DNA from: Costus lasius | Taxonomy: Eukaryota > Streptophyta > Magnoliopsida > Zingiberales > Costaceae | DNA length: 64,000 nt | Assembly: GCA_027563935.2 (NCBI GenBank) | Contig: CM050448.1 | Span: 64,779,843 to 64,843,842 of the forward strand | Direction: 5' to 3' | Part shown: piece by piece, positions 11,923 to 25,100 of the stretch | Numbering within the stretch: position 1 is the stretch's first letter | Layout: each line of letters begins with the position of its first letter | The notes under the pieces: generated by a model | What the model was told of the DNA's origin: nothing | The model's input: the letters and a program-made list of their open reading frames with translations, nothing else | Databases searched by the model: none | Translations under genes and position numbers: made by a program

Positions 11923-13770
11923 ATTACTGCAGCAACGAACACCACAGCCTTCAATGTGCGATCCCTACTGGAAAGGGAGAAGTTTGCTGGGCCAAACTTC
12001 TCAGACTGGTACGGACACCTTAAGATTGTTCTTAAGGCTGAGAGGAAACTGTATGTCCTCGAGACGGCTATACCGCCTCAACCCGCTGCGAACGCCGCAA
12101 GGGCGGTTCGGGATGCTTATGAGAAGCATGTCAATGATAGCATTGATGTCGCTTGCTTGATGCTAGCGTCTATGACGCCACAGCTGCAACGTCAGCATGA
12201 GGATCTATCTGCTATAGAAATTATAGCAAACCTCAAGATGCTGTATGCAGCACAGGCAAGGACTGAACGCTATAATTTGACTAAACTTTTCTTTCAGAGC
12301 AAACTGACTGAAGGGAGTCCAGTTGGAGCTCACGTACTCAAGATGATTGGGTACAAGGAGGCTCTAGAGAAGCTGGGACATACCATCAATCAGGAGCTTG
12401 TTGTAGATATCATCCTGCAGTCTCTCCCGGCCTCTTTCGATCCATTCATTATTAATTTTAATATGAACAAGATCGACTGTACGCCGGCAGAGTTGCTGAA
12501 CATGCTCTTGACTACAGAGCAGACTCAGTCTCGTGAGAAGGGAACGCCTTCATCCTCTGTCCTCATGGTTCCTTCTAGGAACAAGAAGAAGGGGAAGAAG
12601 GGCAAAGGCCCCATCAAGAGCTACAACAAGGCTCTAAAGCAAAAGATAAAGCGGTCAAAGGAATACAGATGTTTCCATTGTGGCCAGTTAGGTCACTGGA
12701 AAAAGGACTGTAAAGCGCTCCAAGGAGACAAGAAGGGAAGTAAGCCTTTCGCTTCTGGCTCAGGTATTTTCGTGACTGAAGTCATGGTTTCTTCTTCTAT
12801 ATCATGGGTGTTGGACACTGCATGTGGAGTTCACATTTGTTCAAATGTACAGGAACTCAAGAGAAGAAGACAGGTGGGACAGCATGAGGTGGACCTACGA
12901 GTAGGAAACGGGGCACGGGTTGCTGCTGTTGCTGTAGGAGTTTATCACATCTCTTTACCATCTGGTCTTGCATTAGAACTGGACAATTGTTATTTTGTAC
13001 CGAGCATAACTAAGAATATTATCTCTATTCCTGCTCTTGTCAGGAAAGGGTTTTCCTTTGAATGCAAGATTTCAAAGTGTTATATTTCCTTTGATAATAT
13101 TGTTTATGCTACTGGGTCAATTAACAATGGGTTATTCATGTTGGACATGGAATGTTCAATACAACAGATTGATATTAAGAAAGCCAAGTATGCTGATGAC
13201 AGCACCTTGCTATGGCATAGTCGTTTAGGCCATATTAACAAGAAGCGCATTAAGCGGTTGCATGACTATGGACTGCTGGGATCATTCTCCTGTGAGGAGA
13301 TTGATACATGCAAAGCTTGTTTAATGGGTAAAATGACAAAGGCTCCTTTTTCTTACAAAGGTCAAAGGACTTCAGGTTTACTTGACCTTATACATAGTGA
13401 TGTGTGTGGGCCATTTAGTAAACATGCCAGAGGTGGCTATTCATACTTCATTACCTTTACTGATGATTTCAGTAGATATGGGTATGTCTATCTAATGAGA
13501 CATAAAAGTGAATCTTTTGACAAGTTCAAAGAGTTCAAAAGTGAAGTACAAAATCAGCTAGGCCGAAATATCAAGGCACTTCGCTCAGATCGAGGTGGAG
13601 AATACTTGAGTCATGAGTTTACTGACTATCTTAAGGAGTGTGGGATTATCTCACAGCTCACTCCGCCAGGAACACCGCAATGGAATGGTGTGTCCGAGAG
13701 GAGAAATAGAACATTACTGGATATGGTTCGTTCTATGATGAGTCAGGCTACTCTACCTTACTCCTTTTGA
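11923..13770 (+). pseudogene. Copia gag - protease - integrase, 5' part of a broken gag-pol
   Basis: Counting from 11956, residues 1-230 are copia gag. A zinc knuckle CFHCGQLGHWKKDC (CX2CX4HX4C) is at about 239-252, encoded from 12670, where it would bind RNA in the particle. The protease motif at about 287 reads DTACG where copia proteases have D-T/S-G, so the catalytic triplet is altered. Next come the pre-integrase zinc region (WHSRLGH...CKAC) and the integrase core, with DVCGPF, DRGGEY and NGVSERRNRT supplying its acidic residues. Homology starts at 11923, where ATT stands where an ATG is expected, directly after an in-frame TAG (11920-11922); the next in-frame start-like codon is GTG at 11956. 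The frame ends at TGA 13768-13770, where homologues have Trp. It continues in the same frame at 13771. Confidence 0.9.
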
Positions 13771-15837
13771 GGATTTGCACTGGAAACAGCTGCAAAGGTA
13801 CTAAACCGAGTGCCATCCAAGGCCGTTTCAAAGACTCCATATGAGTTATGGTATGGGAAACAGCCGAGCTTGACATTTATTAAGATCTGGGGTTGCGAGG
13901 CTTATGTCAAAAAGCTCGCCTCTGGGAAACTAGAGAGCAGATCTGAGAAATGTATCTTTGTCGGTTACCCTAAAGAAACTAAGGGTTATTATTTCTACGA
14001 TCCTAAAGAGAACAAAGTATTTGTTGCTCGGATGGCTATTTTTCTTGAGAAGGAATTTCTTCTGCAAGAAGCCAGTGGGAGAGAAATAAAGCTGGATGAG
14101 AATCCAGAAGAAGGACAAAGTAGTCAAGCTCAGTTGGATGAGCCTGAGCCAGTAGATCAGGTTACTGAACAACCTGAGGCTCAGATATCACGGAAACCGC
14201 GAAGATCGGGAAGGATCCGTCGACAGCCTGAGCGCTATGACGGAGTCTACATCATTAATGATGAACCCCTCACTTATGCGGATGCGGTCAATGGACCGGA
14301 CTCAGCGAGATGGCTTGAAGCTATGCGCGCCGAGATGGACTCCATGTCAGATAACCAAGTTTGGGATTTGGTTGATCCGCCTCCGGGAGTAATCCCTATA
14401 GGCTGTAAATGGATCTTCAAGAAGAAGATTGACATGGATGGTAACGTGGTTACCTATAAAGGCAGGCTAGTTGCGAAAGGTTTCAAACAAATCTACGGGA
14501 TAGATTATGATGAAACTTTCTCTCCTGTAGCTATGTTCAAGTCTATTCGGATTATTCTCGCGATAGCGGCATATTATGATTATGAGATCTGGCAGATGGA
14601 TGTGAAGACCGCTTTCCTTAATGGAAAATTAGAAGAGGATGTGTATATGACACAACCTGAAGGTTTCACTAATCCATCGGATCGTCATAAAATATGCAAA
14701 TTAAAGAAGTCCATTTATGGACTTAAACAAGCATCAAGAAGCTGGAATATTCGTTTTGATGAATCAATCTGTGAATTTGGTTTCATCAAGAATGAAGATG
14801 ACCCATGTGTATATAAGAGGTTTAGTGGGAGCGTGATTACTTTCCTAGTCCTCTACGTTGATGATATCTTAATCATTGGAAACGATATTCCTGAACTACA
14901 TGCGGTCAAAGCATGGTTAAGAAAATGTTTCCAGATGAAAGATTTAGGAGAAGCAGCCTATGTATTAGGTGTGAAGATCTACAGAGATAGATCTAAGAGG
15001 CTTCTCGGGCTGTGCCAGAGTACTTACATCGATAAAGTCCTGGAGAGATTTCATTTAGAGAATTCTAAAAGAGGATATCTTCCAGTCAGACATGGTTTGA
15101 GTCTTTCAAAGAGTCAGTGTCCACAAACACAGACTGAGAAAGATGAAATGGACAATACGCCTTATGCTTCGGCTATTGGGTCCATTATGTATGCGATGTT
15201 GTGTACTCGCCCAGACGTTGCTTACTGGTTAAGCGTGACCAGTCAATTCCAAAGTAATCCAGGTAAGGCACACTGGATTGCAGTCAAGAACATTTTAAAA
15301 TATCTTCGGAGGACCAAAGATATGTTCTTGATATATGGAGGTCAGGAAGAACTCAGTATTGAAGGATATACTGATGCTTCATTCCAATCTGACCAGGATG
15401 ATTTCCGATCGCAATCAGGCTATGTTTTTAGCTTGAATGGAGGAGCAGTGGTGTGGAAAAGTTTCAAACAGTCAATTGTTGCTGATTCCACGACAGAAGC
15501 CGAGTATGTTGCAGCCTCGGAAGCATCCAAGGAGGCAGTCTGGATTCGTAAGTTCGTTCAGGAACTTGGTGTTGTTCCTTCGAGTGCAGATCCTTTGGTT
15601 ATCTTCTGTGATAACACTGGAGCAATAGCACAAGCAAAGGAACCACGGTCGCACCAGAAGTCCAAGCACATACAGAGAAGGTTTCACTTGATCCGGGAGA
15701 TCATTGATCGTGGCGACATCAAAGTCTGCAAGGTTCATACAGATGACAATCTAGCTGACCCACTTACAAAGCCTCTGGCGCAGCAGAAGCATGAGAAGCA
15801 CTGTAATAATATGGGTTTGAGATTTCTCAACCATTAG
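13771..15837 (+). pseudogene. Copia integrase C-terminus - RT - RNase H, 3' part of the broken gag-pol
   Basis: Same reading frame as 11923-13770, separated from it by a single TGA, and otherwise open for 688 codons to a TAG at 15835-15837. It begins with the integrase C-terminal segment (TPYELWYGKQPS, then a GYP...KGYYFYDP block). Reverse transcriptase follows, with KWIFKKK, MDVKTAFLNG and catalytic YVDD at 14854-14865. RNase H then shows GYTDASF, STTEAEY and a FCDN segment. In a living element these copy the RNA into cDNA in the virus-like particle. No other stop or frameshift is seen, so inactivation in this half is only by loss of its upstream start. An ATG at 13810 could begin a 675-residue product, but that would not be the normal polyprotein. 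Confidence 0.92.
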
Positions 15838-15846
15838 ATTAAGTGC

Positions 15847-15856
15847 AAGTGGGAGA
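15847..15856 (+). promoter_or_regulatory. Polypurine tract of the full-length copia
   Basis: AAGTGGGAGA directly precedes the 3' LTR and primes plus-strand DNA synthesis in LTR elements. The same tract occurs in inverse orientation at 26208-26217 for the minus-strand copia. Confidence 0.85.
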
Positions 15857-15857
15857 T

Positions 15858-18800
15858 TGTTAGGGTATGCCCTTAAGGCTAATGTTTGAGGCCTTGGGAT
15901 TATTTCAGTATCATGTATAAACTCTACGTTTATAAAGGCAATGGTTGTTATTCAGGTTGTTACATCATCTGCTGCAATATGTATACGTCTGAATAATGTC
16001 TCAATGCTGTTCAGCTTGGCTGACATGCAGTAAAGTCCTTAGTCGAGATATCTTGGTGAACATGAGACAGCCTTGATATGATTGAGACTAATATGTGTTC
16101 TAATCTTATAGGATGCTTCGAGCATGGAATTGAAAAGACCCCTTCAAGGGGGAGGCCGAAACCCTAAGTGTGGCGCATATAACATTTTCGCATGGGATGC
16201 TAGGGTTTCAACAAAATCGCATGTAATATATTCTTATGATCAACTTCAAATGATTGAATGGATCAAGAGGAAGTTCATACCAACGCCATTAGATTGGATG
16301 GTGCCTTGGAAGTAAGATTGCGAAAGGGCTTTCCTCCAAAGGTGGCGCACACAAGAAGATGATGGCTACTCCTTGTGTTCCTTGTGCTAGCAAGGCTTCA
16401 AGGCTCTTGTCGTATGAAGGAGATGGAAATACACTTTTCGGCTTGGGCGATGAAGCTCTCCTTCTTGTCGTCGAGACCAACCTCTACTCGAATGGATAGA
16501 CGACCAAGCAAGAAGACAACATGCATTGAGGCGTTTTCTTAGATGAGGCGTTACATGATTTCCCAATATGGAAAGTCATGAAGCTATCGCCCACTCAAAG
16601 CAAACCGCTCTAAAACGCTTCCACCTTGAACCAACCGTTCGCACATATGTGAACCGGTTCAATGGAATTCGGTCTAATGCTTTTGGTTCAAAGACTAAAC
16701 CAAAACAACCCAAGCCATGGTCTAGATCTCTCTCTGAACCAAATGGTTCAAGATCTAACCGTTGATCTCTTGATGCTTCTGATCTCACTGATCTAGCATC
16801 ACTTCTCTCGATCGAAGCTTACCGATCTCAATCCCTAATCAATCAAACATGATCAGATCAGATCTCACTTACAATCAGAGTTTAAACTCCTTTAAAACTG
16901 AACCAAAACAATTCAGTCCACACGATCTGACTTACGTAAGCCATATCACCAAATTGTGCGACCCTAAGGGTTTCCTTTAAATGTCGGTAACGATAACTTA
17001 CGTTATCACGATCAGTGAGGGGTATCTAGCAACACATCACTGTCTCCCGATATAAAGGAAAAAGTCTTCCAAGACTACACCCAAACCACAGCACAAGTGT
17101 GAATCCACTTCACTAGGCATACATGTTTCCTTTGCCACTGGATGTTCTTATTGGACAAGTGTGTCAAGCTTGTTATTCCAATATGATGAGCATGACTAGA
17201 TAAGATGAACATAGTCATCAGGGTATGGCCATACACTATCTCAATCATCTCATGCAAGGGGGGCCCCTTCAGAACATCACTCTCCAAACAAGGAGACGGC
17301 AATCCTATATCTATCACTAGTGCCCTAACCTGACTCATGATCATTATCCAAGATAGTCTATAATCATTATCTTTCAAATGATATTGAACTACCTCAAAAC
17401 AATGACAATCATCATTTAGAAACACAAGTGATCTCAAGTCAGAGGACATGTGCCACTTGATGCAAACAAGGATTATTCACATTGTGACAAGCAATTGAAT
17501 ATCCTAGTAGGGTCTGTCCAGTACATCCAATGCACCCATGAGTCTACATCTTATTCCATGCTCGAAGCATCCTATAAGATTAGAACACATATTAGTCTCA
17601 ATCATATCAAGGCTGTCTCATGTTCACCAAGATATCTCGACTAAGGACATTACAGCATGTCAGCCTAGCTGAACAGCATTGAGACATTATTCAGAAGCAC
17701 ACTTATTGCAGCAGACAATGTAACATACTGAATAACAACCATTGCCTTTATAAACATAAGAGTTTATATACATGATACTGATAGAATCCCTAGGCCTCAA
17801 ACATTAGCCTTAAGGGCATACCCCAACAAGAATAAGATATAGACTCATGGGTACATTGGATGTACTGGACAGACCCTACTAGGATATTCAATTGCTTGTC
17901 ACAATGTGAATAATCCTTGTATGCAAACAAGTGGCATATTTCCTCTGACTTGAGATCACTTGTGTTTCTAAATGATGATTGGCATTGTTTTGAGGTAGTT
18001 CAATATCATTTGAAATATAATGGTTATAGACTATCTTGGATAATGAACATGAGTCATGTTAGGGCACTAGTAATAGATATAGGATTGCCGTCTCCTTGTT
18101 TGGAGTGTGATGTTCTAAAGGGGCCCCCTGGATGAGATGATTGAGAAAGTGTATGGCCATACCCAGATGACTATGTTTCATCTGATCTAATCATTCTCAT
18201 CATATTGGAATTACAGGCTTGACACGCTTGTCCAATAAGAACATCCAGTGGCAAAGGAAACACATATGTCAAGTGACTTGGGTTCACACTTGTGCTGTGG
18301 TTTGGGTGTAGTCTTGGAAGACTCTTTCCTTTATATCGGGAGACAGTGATGTGTTGCTAGATACCCCTCACTGATCGTGATAACGTGAGTTATCGTTACC
18401 GACATTTAAAGGAAACCCTTAGGGTCGCACAATTTGATGATATGGCTTACTTATGTCAGATCGTGTGGACTGAATTGTTTTTGGTTCAGTTTAAAGGGAT
18501 TTAAACTCTGATTGTAAGTGAGATCTGGTCTGATCATGTTTGATTGATTAGGGCTTGAGATCGGTAAGCTTCGATCAAGAGAATTGATGCTAGATCGGTG
18601 AGATCAGGAGCATCAAGAGATGAACGGTTAGATCTTGAACCTTTAGGGTTTATTGTGATCTAGACCAATGGCTTGGGTTAATTGGTCTTTGAACCAAACC
18701 AAATTGAATCGGCTCATCAAGTGAGCGCATGGTTCAAGGGGAGAGGAAAATGTGATGGTTCACTTGGAGTGAACGCATCACACGTTAAGGCTGTGCTAAT

Positions 18801-19245
18801 TTTAGATAGCATGTTGCTAAACGTGACCACGCCTCACGTCGCTTCTCTTCATGCCCTATTGTCGCCTCTTGCCTCTGTCTCTCGACATTCTCGTCTGGTG
18901 AAGAGGGTTGACGACAAGGAGAGGTCTCAGCCAAGCAATCAAGTCATCTCATCCCTTCCATTCGACAAGGATTCTTGGAGAACTTTGCTAGCACAAAGAT
19001 CAACAAGGAGTAGGCGATCACATCTTGTGTGCGCATCTTTTGGAGGAGATCCCTTTCGATCTCTGCTTCCAAGGCGCCATCCAAAGCAATGGCGATGGTA
19101 TGACTCCTTTTCGATGTATACATGTTTTAGTTGATCATATGACATACATGCTATCGATCTAGAAGCCCTAGCTTCCGCTGCGAAAATTTATATATGCGCC
19201 TATTTAGGGTTTCGCCACCCCCCCCCCCCCCTTTAGGGAATTTCA
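15858..19245 (+). repeat. 3' LTR (L4) of the full-length copia, split by a solo LTR
   Basis: Pieces are 15858-16130 and 17829-19245. Removing the insert and one TSD copy leaves 1685 bp. The 7-bp excess over the 5' LTR equals the longer poly-C run (14 C at about 19218-19231 against 7). Palindrome GTATGGCCATAC is at 18151-18162. A longer ORF here (18682-19134) exists only because of small changes relative to the 5' LTR and is not a gene. Confidence 0.93.
16131..17828 (-). mobile_element. L4 solo LTR, minus strand, inside the copia 3' LTR
   Basis: 1698 bp. On the minus strand it begins TGTTGGGGTATGCCC and ends ...GGGGTCTTTTCA. It is related to the L4 LTR it interrupts over most of its length, but is clearly a separate diverged copy. 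Flanks are GGAAT (16126-16130) and AGAAT (17829-17833); the uninterrupted 5' LTR has a single GGAAT followed by AAGATATAG at this point, so this is a 5-bp TSD with one later substitution. Palindrome GTATGGCCATAC is at 17223-17234. Confidence 0.9.
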
Positions 19246-22157
19246 GCAAGGGGCGGCAAGCAATAGTATATAGGCACAATTACATTAGGAGATGTGGCTA
19301 GGGTAAGTGGGATAGCAATTAGGGTTTGAGGTAAGCAAAGACTCCAAGCCTTTTCCATAAACCTCTACCCATCTACCATATGCGCCTAGGACTTACCATG
19401 CAAGTCCCTAAGGCCATATGCGCCCCAAGTCTTGCCTTAGAGGCAAGCCTTCCATCCAAGGAAGAAGGGGGAATCCGCCAATAGCTTCCTAATGTAGCAC
19501 CATGCGCCAAAATCACCCCATTATGCTCGTAGGTGCTAATGGGGATAGTTTTCTCCCCATTATACCCTTATGCCCTCTTATCTCTTCATAACAACTTATT
19601 ATTGGGCCTCATTGGGTAATGAGCTAGCCCAAACTTCCTTGCACAAGTTGATTAAGCTATTGGATTCAATCCAATGCAACCCAAACTTAAATGTGACCAA
19701 CCATGGTCAATTTCGGGTCAATCTGCCAAAAATGAAGTTTGGCTCTAATAAGTTTCTTCCATCTCATCAGGCCCATTGGCGCTGATGAAATCTCCCGAAT
19801 AGATCTGAGCTGTCTAATAACTCGATCAAAAGGCTACCTGATCAATACGAGAACTCTAGTGTCAAGGTGTGTAACCCTGTAGGTTATCACAAGCAGTGAG
19901 TGGCACCTAGCAATGCATCGCTGCTACCCAAGTTATCGGAATGGATATCGACATCGACATCCCCATCATTGCAACAAGGTACTGATGCATTACAATCACT
20001 TTGCCAAACTGATATCCGATTCGACAAGTGTGTCACCACTTGCTTTCACCCAATATCATGGTCATGACTAAATTAGGTTCTCACCTGGGTATGGTCATAC
20101 ACTTTCAGTCGTAGAACCATAGGGGAACCCCATGGATATCAAGCTTCCCTTAGGAAGGGGCAAATCCTCTGTTTGTCCAGTGATCTTCACATATGGGTCG
20201 TGACATACTCAATGACAACTGTTATAGCCTCCCAACTATGGTGAGGTTTTAGATTGTATCAAAGCATGTCCCTAGCCATATAGAAGAGTCAATGACCTCA
20301 AGTAATGCGATCAATGCATCTCTTGTTACTTGTGAGGATAACTCATGACACCAAGTTATAGCCTCACAGCAGGTCAGTCCAGTATATCTACCATTGATAT
20401 ACCCATATGTCTACATTAGCACCTCGTGCCTAACCAACCCATATACTAGTCTCATATGTACCAGAGCTATCCCATATCCACTCAGGTACATTAACTGAGT
20501 ATAAGAGTTTGAGCACAGATCTAATCTGTCTCCAGGGACATTATCATGTAAGAACACAATCGCAGATGTAAACTAAGCATGATAACGACAATTCCAGAAT
20601 GATATATATAAGAAATATCAATGTCAAGTAGTATAAAAGATAGACAAATAACAGGTCTTAGGGCATAAACACCAACATGTGCTTGGTGCTAGCCTTGGGA
20701 GGTGAGATGCACACCTCTAAGATATTCTCAACTTGCACCAATCACCAAGATCCAGCGCCAAGGAGAAAAAGGAGTGTTGGCGATAAGGAGTGGGTAGCAC
20801 TACCACTTGTCCCAACCTTGAAACAAAAATTCTTCTATTTGTTATCACCTTCAAGACTCTCACTCCAAGGAGGAGAGGGGAGGCGACAACAGGAGATGAG
20901 AACAGAGAACTGATGCAAGAATCTCCCAAGAGAGCCTCTCTATTTATAATAGATGTACCAACTATTCTTGGAGATTATTTTTCATTAAATTTAATATATA
21001 AATATATTAATTATAATGAAGAATGTGCCTAGGCCATGTATTTATTAAATCAATTAAATATATTAGCCAAATTGGTCAACTATGAATAAAAATATTTGAT
21101 TAAATTTGCTTAACCATAAATTAGCAAATATATTAATTATTTAGTCATGTATGCACCTATTTAAATTTTACAATTAAATATATAAATACATGTAATGTAA
21201 AATGCGCCTAGCATAATTATTTAGCGAAGAGAAAAATTCTCTTACTAATTAATAAATTTTATTTATTCATGTGACTTAAGTGTCAAATCCCAAACTTGCA
21301 CTAATACCATTCTTTGACTCATTTTGTCAACATTAGTCAATAGAGGTCAAACGTAGTCCACTAGAGGTCAACTAGTGGTCAAACATGAACTAAATGAAAT
21401 ATCATCTCCACAGAAGAAATCTCAATGCAACAGACTCCCAAAGTGATCCGAATCACACAATGATTCGATCAGAGATTGTTTGATCCATATGAGACCTCGA
21501 GTGTCTAGGTGTATGTCCCTGTAGATTCTTCAGACGTTGGTAGTGATAATCTAAAATCATCACAAGCAATGAGTGGCACCTAGCAATGCATCATAGTTAA
21601 CCAAGTCATCATAATGGAGTCATCATTGACATCCCCTTAAAATGCGACAAAGTATAAGTACAACTTTGTCCTTTTGCTAGACTGTTGTCCTGATTGGACA
21701 AGTGTGTCACACTTGTTTACCCAATCTTATGGTCATGACTAAATTTGGTTTTTACCTGGGTATGGCCATACACTTTCAGTCATGCAACCATATAGGGCGC
21801 CATGGACATGAAACTTTCTCACAAGGAATGGGCAAATCCTCTCTTGGCACGTTGAATCTCTCTTATGGCTTATGATATACCCAATGACAACTGTTATGAC
21901 TTTCTTGTTATGGCAAAGCATTAGGTGTATCAAAGTAAATCCCTCACCATATAGAAATATCAATATCCTCAAGTCTTGGACAAGCGTACCTTTGTCATTG
22001 TGATTTTCATCTTGTGACACCAAGATGAATCCTCATGGTGGGTCGATCCAGTATATCTCCCTTGATATACCTATATGGCTGCATTAGCAATCCGTGCTCA
22101 ACCAGTGCATATACCAATCTCTGGTGAATCATAGTTGTCCCATATCCACTATGATTC

Positions 22158-25100
22158 TGTTAGGGAATACCGGGTGTAATTTAAAGTTTTGCAGTCCCAG
22201 GACGCAGCGGAAGAATCATTACACCCGAAACATATTCCGGTCCCAAGGATCCATGCGAGAGAGAAGACACAAGGATGTGTTAGAGATGTACCTCTTTTGC
22301 TTGTCTAGTTGCCGAAGCCATGTTGAAGGCGCCCAAGTGTTTTCCCTCTACTAGTATCCACGCGTCGACTCCCTGATCGTTGCTCCCATCCACTCTTGGT
22401 GTTAGCCTCGGGAAGAGAATCAAGCCTTATCACTCTCTTCAAATCTTTCGCCACCTCCAAGGTAGAAGCGCCAAGAAGAGATGAGGAAGAGGATGATGCG
22501 CCAAGTGCTTCCTTCCTCTTCTTTGCATGTGCCACCTTCAAGCAAGGTGCGCCTATGGCCAAGGAACGAAGAGGACTTGTGGCAAGGAGATGCCACCAAG
22601 CACTAAGAGTCCTTGCGCCAAGAAGAGAGGGAGAAGAAGAAGAACTTGCGGTTCCAAGTAAGAAGGAGATTGTGCTCCTTGATGAAGGAGAGCTCCAAGC
22701 TCTCAGGTTGTCGCCACCCTAAGCTTCCAATTCTCTCCAAGAGATGTCGCCACCAAGCCCTTCTCCAAGTTACGTCAAGAGGTGAAGAAGGAGAAGAAGG
22801 CTTGCGGCTTCAAGGAGGAAGAAGGGTTGCGCCACCTTCAAGTTGTCACCCTTTGCCCTTGCTCACGCCTCTCTATGTGTCTTCACGCCTCCAAGGAGTT
22901 AACCTTTTTGAGGGGGCGGCTAGGGTCTTATTTATAAGGTCAAGAGGCAGTTTAGGGAGGGCCAAGATCATGCCAAGTGGGCGGCTAGGATGAAGGGGGT
23001 TTGTGGGAAGGAAAGTCTCCAAGACTTTTCCATAAACCTCATTCAACCTATCCTTATTTGACCTATAGCCATATCAGCCCAAGAGATGCCTTAAAGGCAT
23101 GCATTCCATCCTAGGAAGAAGGGCTAGGCGCCCTTTACTTCCATAATGAAGTAAAGGCGCCTCCTGCAGGTAAACCTAGGTCACATGCGCATCTAGAATG
23201 TGCAGCGGCGGAAATACTAGGTTTCAAAATCGCTTGACTTAAACATATGATCAACCTTGAAAAGATAGGTTAGAACATTACCATTGCCATGTTTTGAGTG
23301 GCGGCTTGGAGGAAGAAAGAGGCGAATGCTTCTTCTCCAAAGGAATCACACACAAGATGAAGTTTGCTTCTTCCTTGTGCTCCTTGTGCTAGCAAAGACA
23401 CTAAGGAGTCTTTGATCATGTGATGGGATGTTTTTCTTCTTGCGGGCCGAACTCCCTGGTGCTGATCATAAAGATGAACCACACACACACACGAGAGAAG
23501 AAAGGGGCGAGAGGCGTTCACCGTTCGAAAACGTGGGGCGTTCTAAAAGAAAAATCGACTTCCAAATATAGTAAGTACATAACTCCTTCTTTAAGTCCCC
23601 ATGAAGCCATCGAAAACTCCTCTCCCCTTTGAACCATGCGTTCACATAAGTGAACCGGTTCAATTTCATTTGGTTCAAGAACCAAATCGAACCAGCCATG
23701 GTCTTGATCTCTCTGAACCTCATGGTTCAAGATCTAACCACACATCTCAATGAACCTCTTGATCTTTACGATCAAGCATCAATTCTGCCGATCGAAGCTT
23801 ACCGATCATATGCCCTAATCAATCAAACATGATCAGACTAGATCTCACTTCCAATCAGAGTTTAAATTGCTTTAAACTGAACTAGAATAATTCCAGTCCA
23901 CACGATCTGACAAAAGTAAGCCATATCATCAAATTGTGCGACCCTAAGGGTTTCCTTCATTGTCGGTAACGATAACTTATGTTATCACGATCAGAGAGGG
24001 GTATCTAGCAACACATCACTGTCTCCTGATATGAAGGAAAGAGTCTTCCAAGACTACTCCCAAACCATAGCACAAGTGTGAATCCAATTCACCCAGCATA
24101 CTTGTTCCCTTTGCCACTGGATGTTCTCGTTGGACAAGCCTGTCAAGCCTGTAATTCCAACACGATGAGAATGGTTAGATCAGATGAACATAGTCATCTG
24201 GGTATGGCCATACACTTTCTCAACCATCTCATCCAGAGGGGGGCCCCAGTAGAACATCACACTCCAACTAGGAGGGGCAATCCTTTATCTATCATAAGTG
24301 CCCTAACATGATTGATGCCCACTATCCAAGATAATCCTTAACCATTATCTTTCAAATGATATTGAACTACCTCAAGACAATGCCAATCATCACTTAGAAA
24401 CACAAGTGATCTCAAGTCAGAGGGAATATGCCACTTGCTTGCTTATAAGGATTTATTCACATTGTGACAAACAATTGAATATCCTAAATAGGGTCAGTCC
24501 AATACATCCAATGCACCTATGTGTCTAAATCTTATTCCATACTCGAAGCATCCTATAAGATTAGAACACATATTAGTCTCCATCATATCAAGGCTGTCTC
24601 ATGTTCACCAAGATATCTCGACTAAGGACAACTCTGAATGTCAGCACAGCTGAACATGATTGAGACATTACTCAGAAGTATACATATAGCAGCAGATAAT
24701 GCAACAATCTGAATAACAACAATTGCCTTTAGAAAACATATACATAGTTTATACATGATACTGAAAATAACCCAAGGCCTCAAACATTAGCCTTAAGGGC
24801 ATACCCCAACACCTCCCTCACCCCATTATGCCCCTAGGCGCCAATGGGGGTGAGATTTCTCCCCATTATGCCCTTTTAGCCTCTAATCTCTTCATGACAA
24901 CTTATTATTGGGCCTCATTGGATAATGAGTTAGCCCAAACTTCATTGCATGGGTTGATTAAGCCATTGGATCTAATCCAATGCAACCCTAATCCAAATGT
25001 GACCAATTAAGGTCAATTTCGGGTCAACCTGCCAAAATTGAAGTTTGGCTCCAATAACTTTCTTCCAACTCATCAGGTCCATTGGCGCTGATGAAATCTT

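Larger units (their letters stand above)
8411..19245 (+). mobile_element. Full-length Ty1/copia retrotransposon, plus strand
   Basis: Complete structure: 5' LTR 8411-10088, initiator-Met PBS, long leader, gag-pol frame 11923-15837 in copia order (gag, protease, integrase, RT, RNase H), polypurine tract, and 3' LTR 15858-19245 interrupted by an L4 solo LTR. A perfect TSD GCAAG lies at 8406-8410 and 19246-19250. Net length without the nested LTR is about 9.1 kb. The LTRs differ by 8 substitutions and one poly-C length change in my by-eye comparison, so insertion was recent. The coding frame is nevertheless broken at three points. Confidence 0.95.
7916..20677 (-). mobile_element. L1 solo LTR, minus strand, interrupted by full-length copia
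   Basis: Pieces are 7916-8410 and 19251-20677, about 1.92 kb together, the same size as the intact L1 solo LTR (1946 bp). Minus-strand start TGTTGGTGTTTATGCCC is at 20677; its 3' end at 7916 reads ...CCCAATA, so the terminal CA has mutated. Flanks are TGCGC (7911-7915) and TGTGC (20678-20682), a 5-bp TSD with one substitution. No internal region adjoins it, so it is a solo LTR sitting inside the L2 LTR. Confidence 0.85.

Noticed and set aside
18682..19134. 150-codon plus-strand ORF
   Set aside because: Lies wholly in the copia 3' LTR; the same place in the 5' LTR (9532-9984) is broken by a stop, and there is no domain.
22396..22993. Charged ORFs of 108 and 126 codons
   Set aside because: Within the untranslated part of the L3 solo LTR; the other L3 copy (33927-34272) does not keep the same protein.
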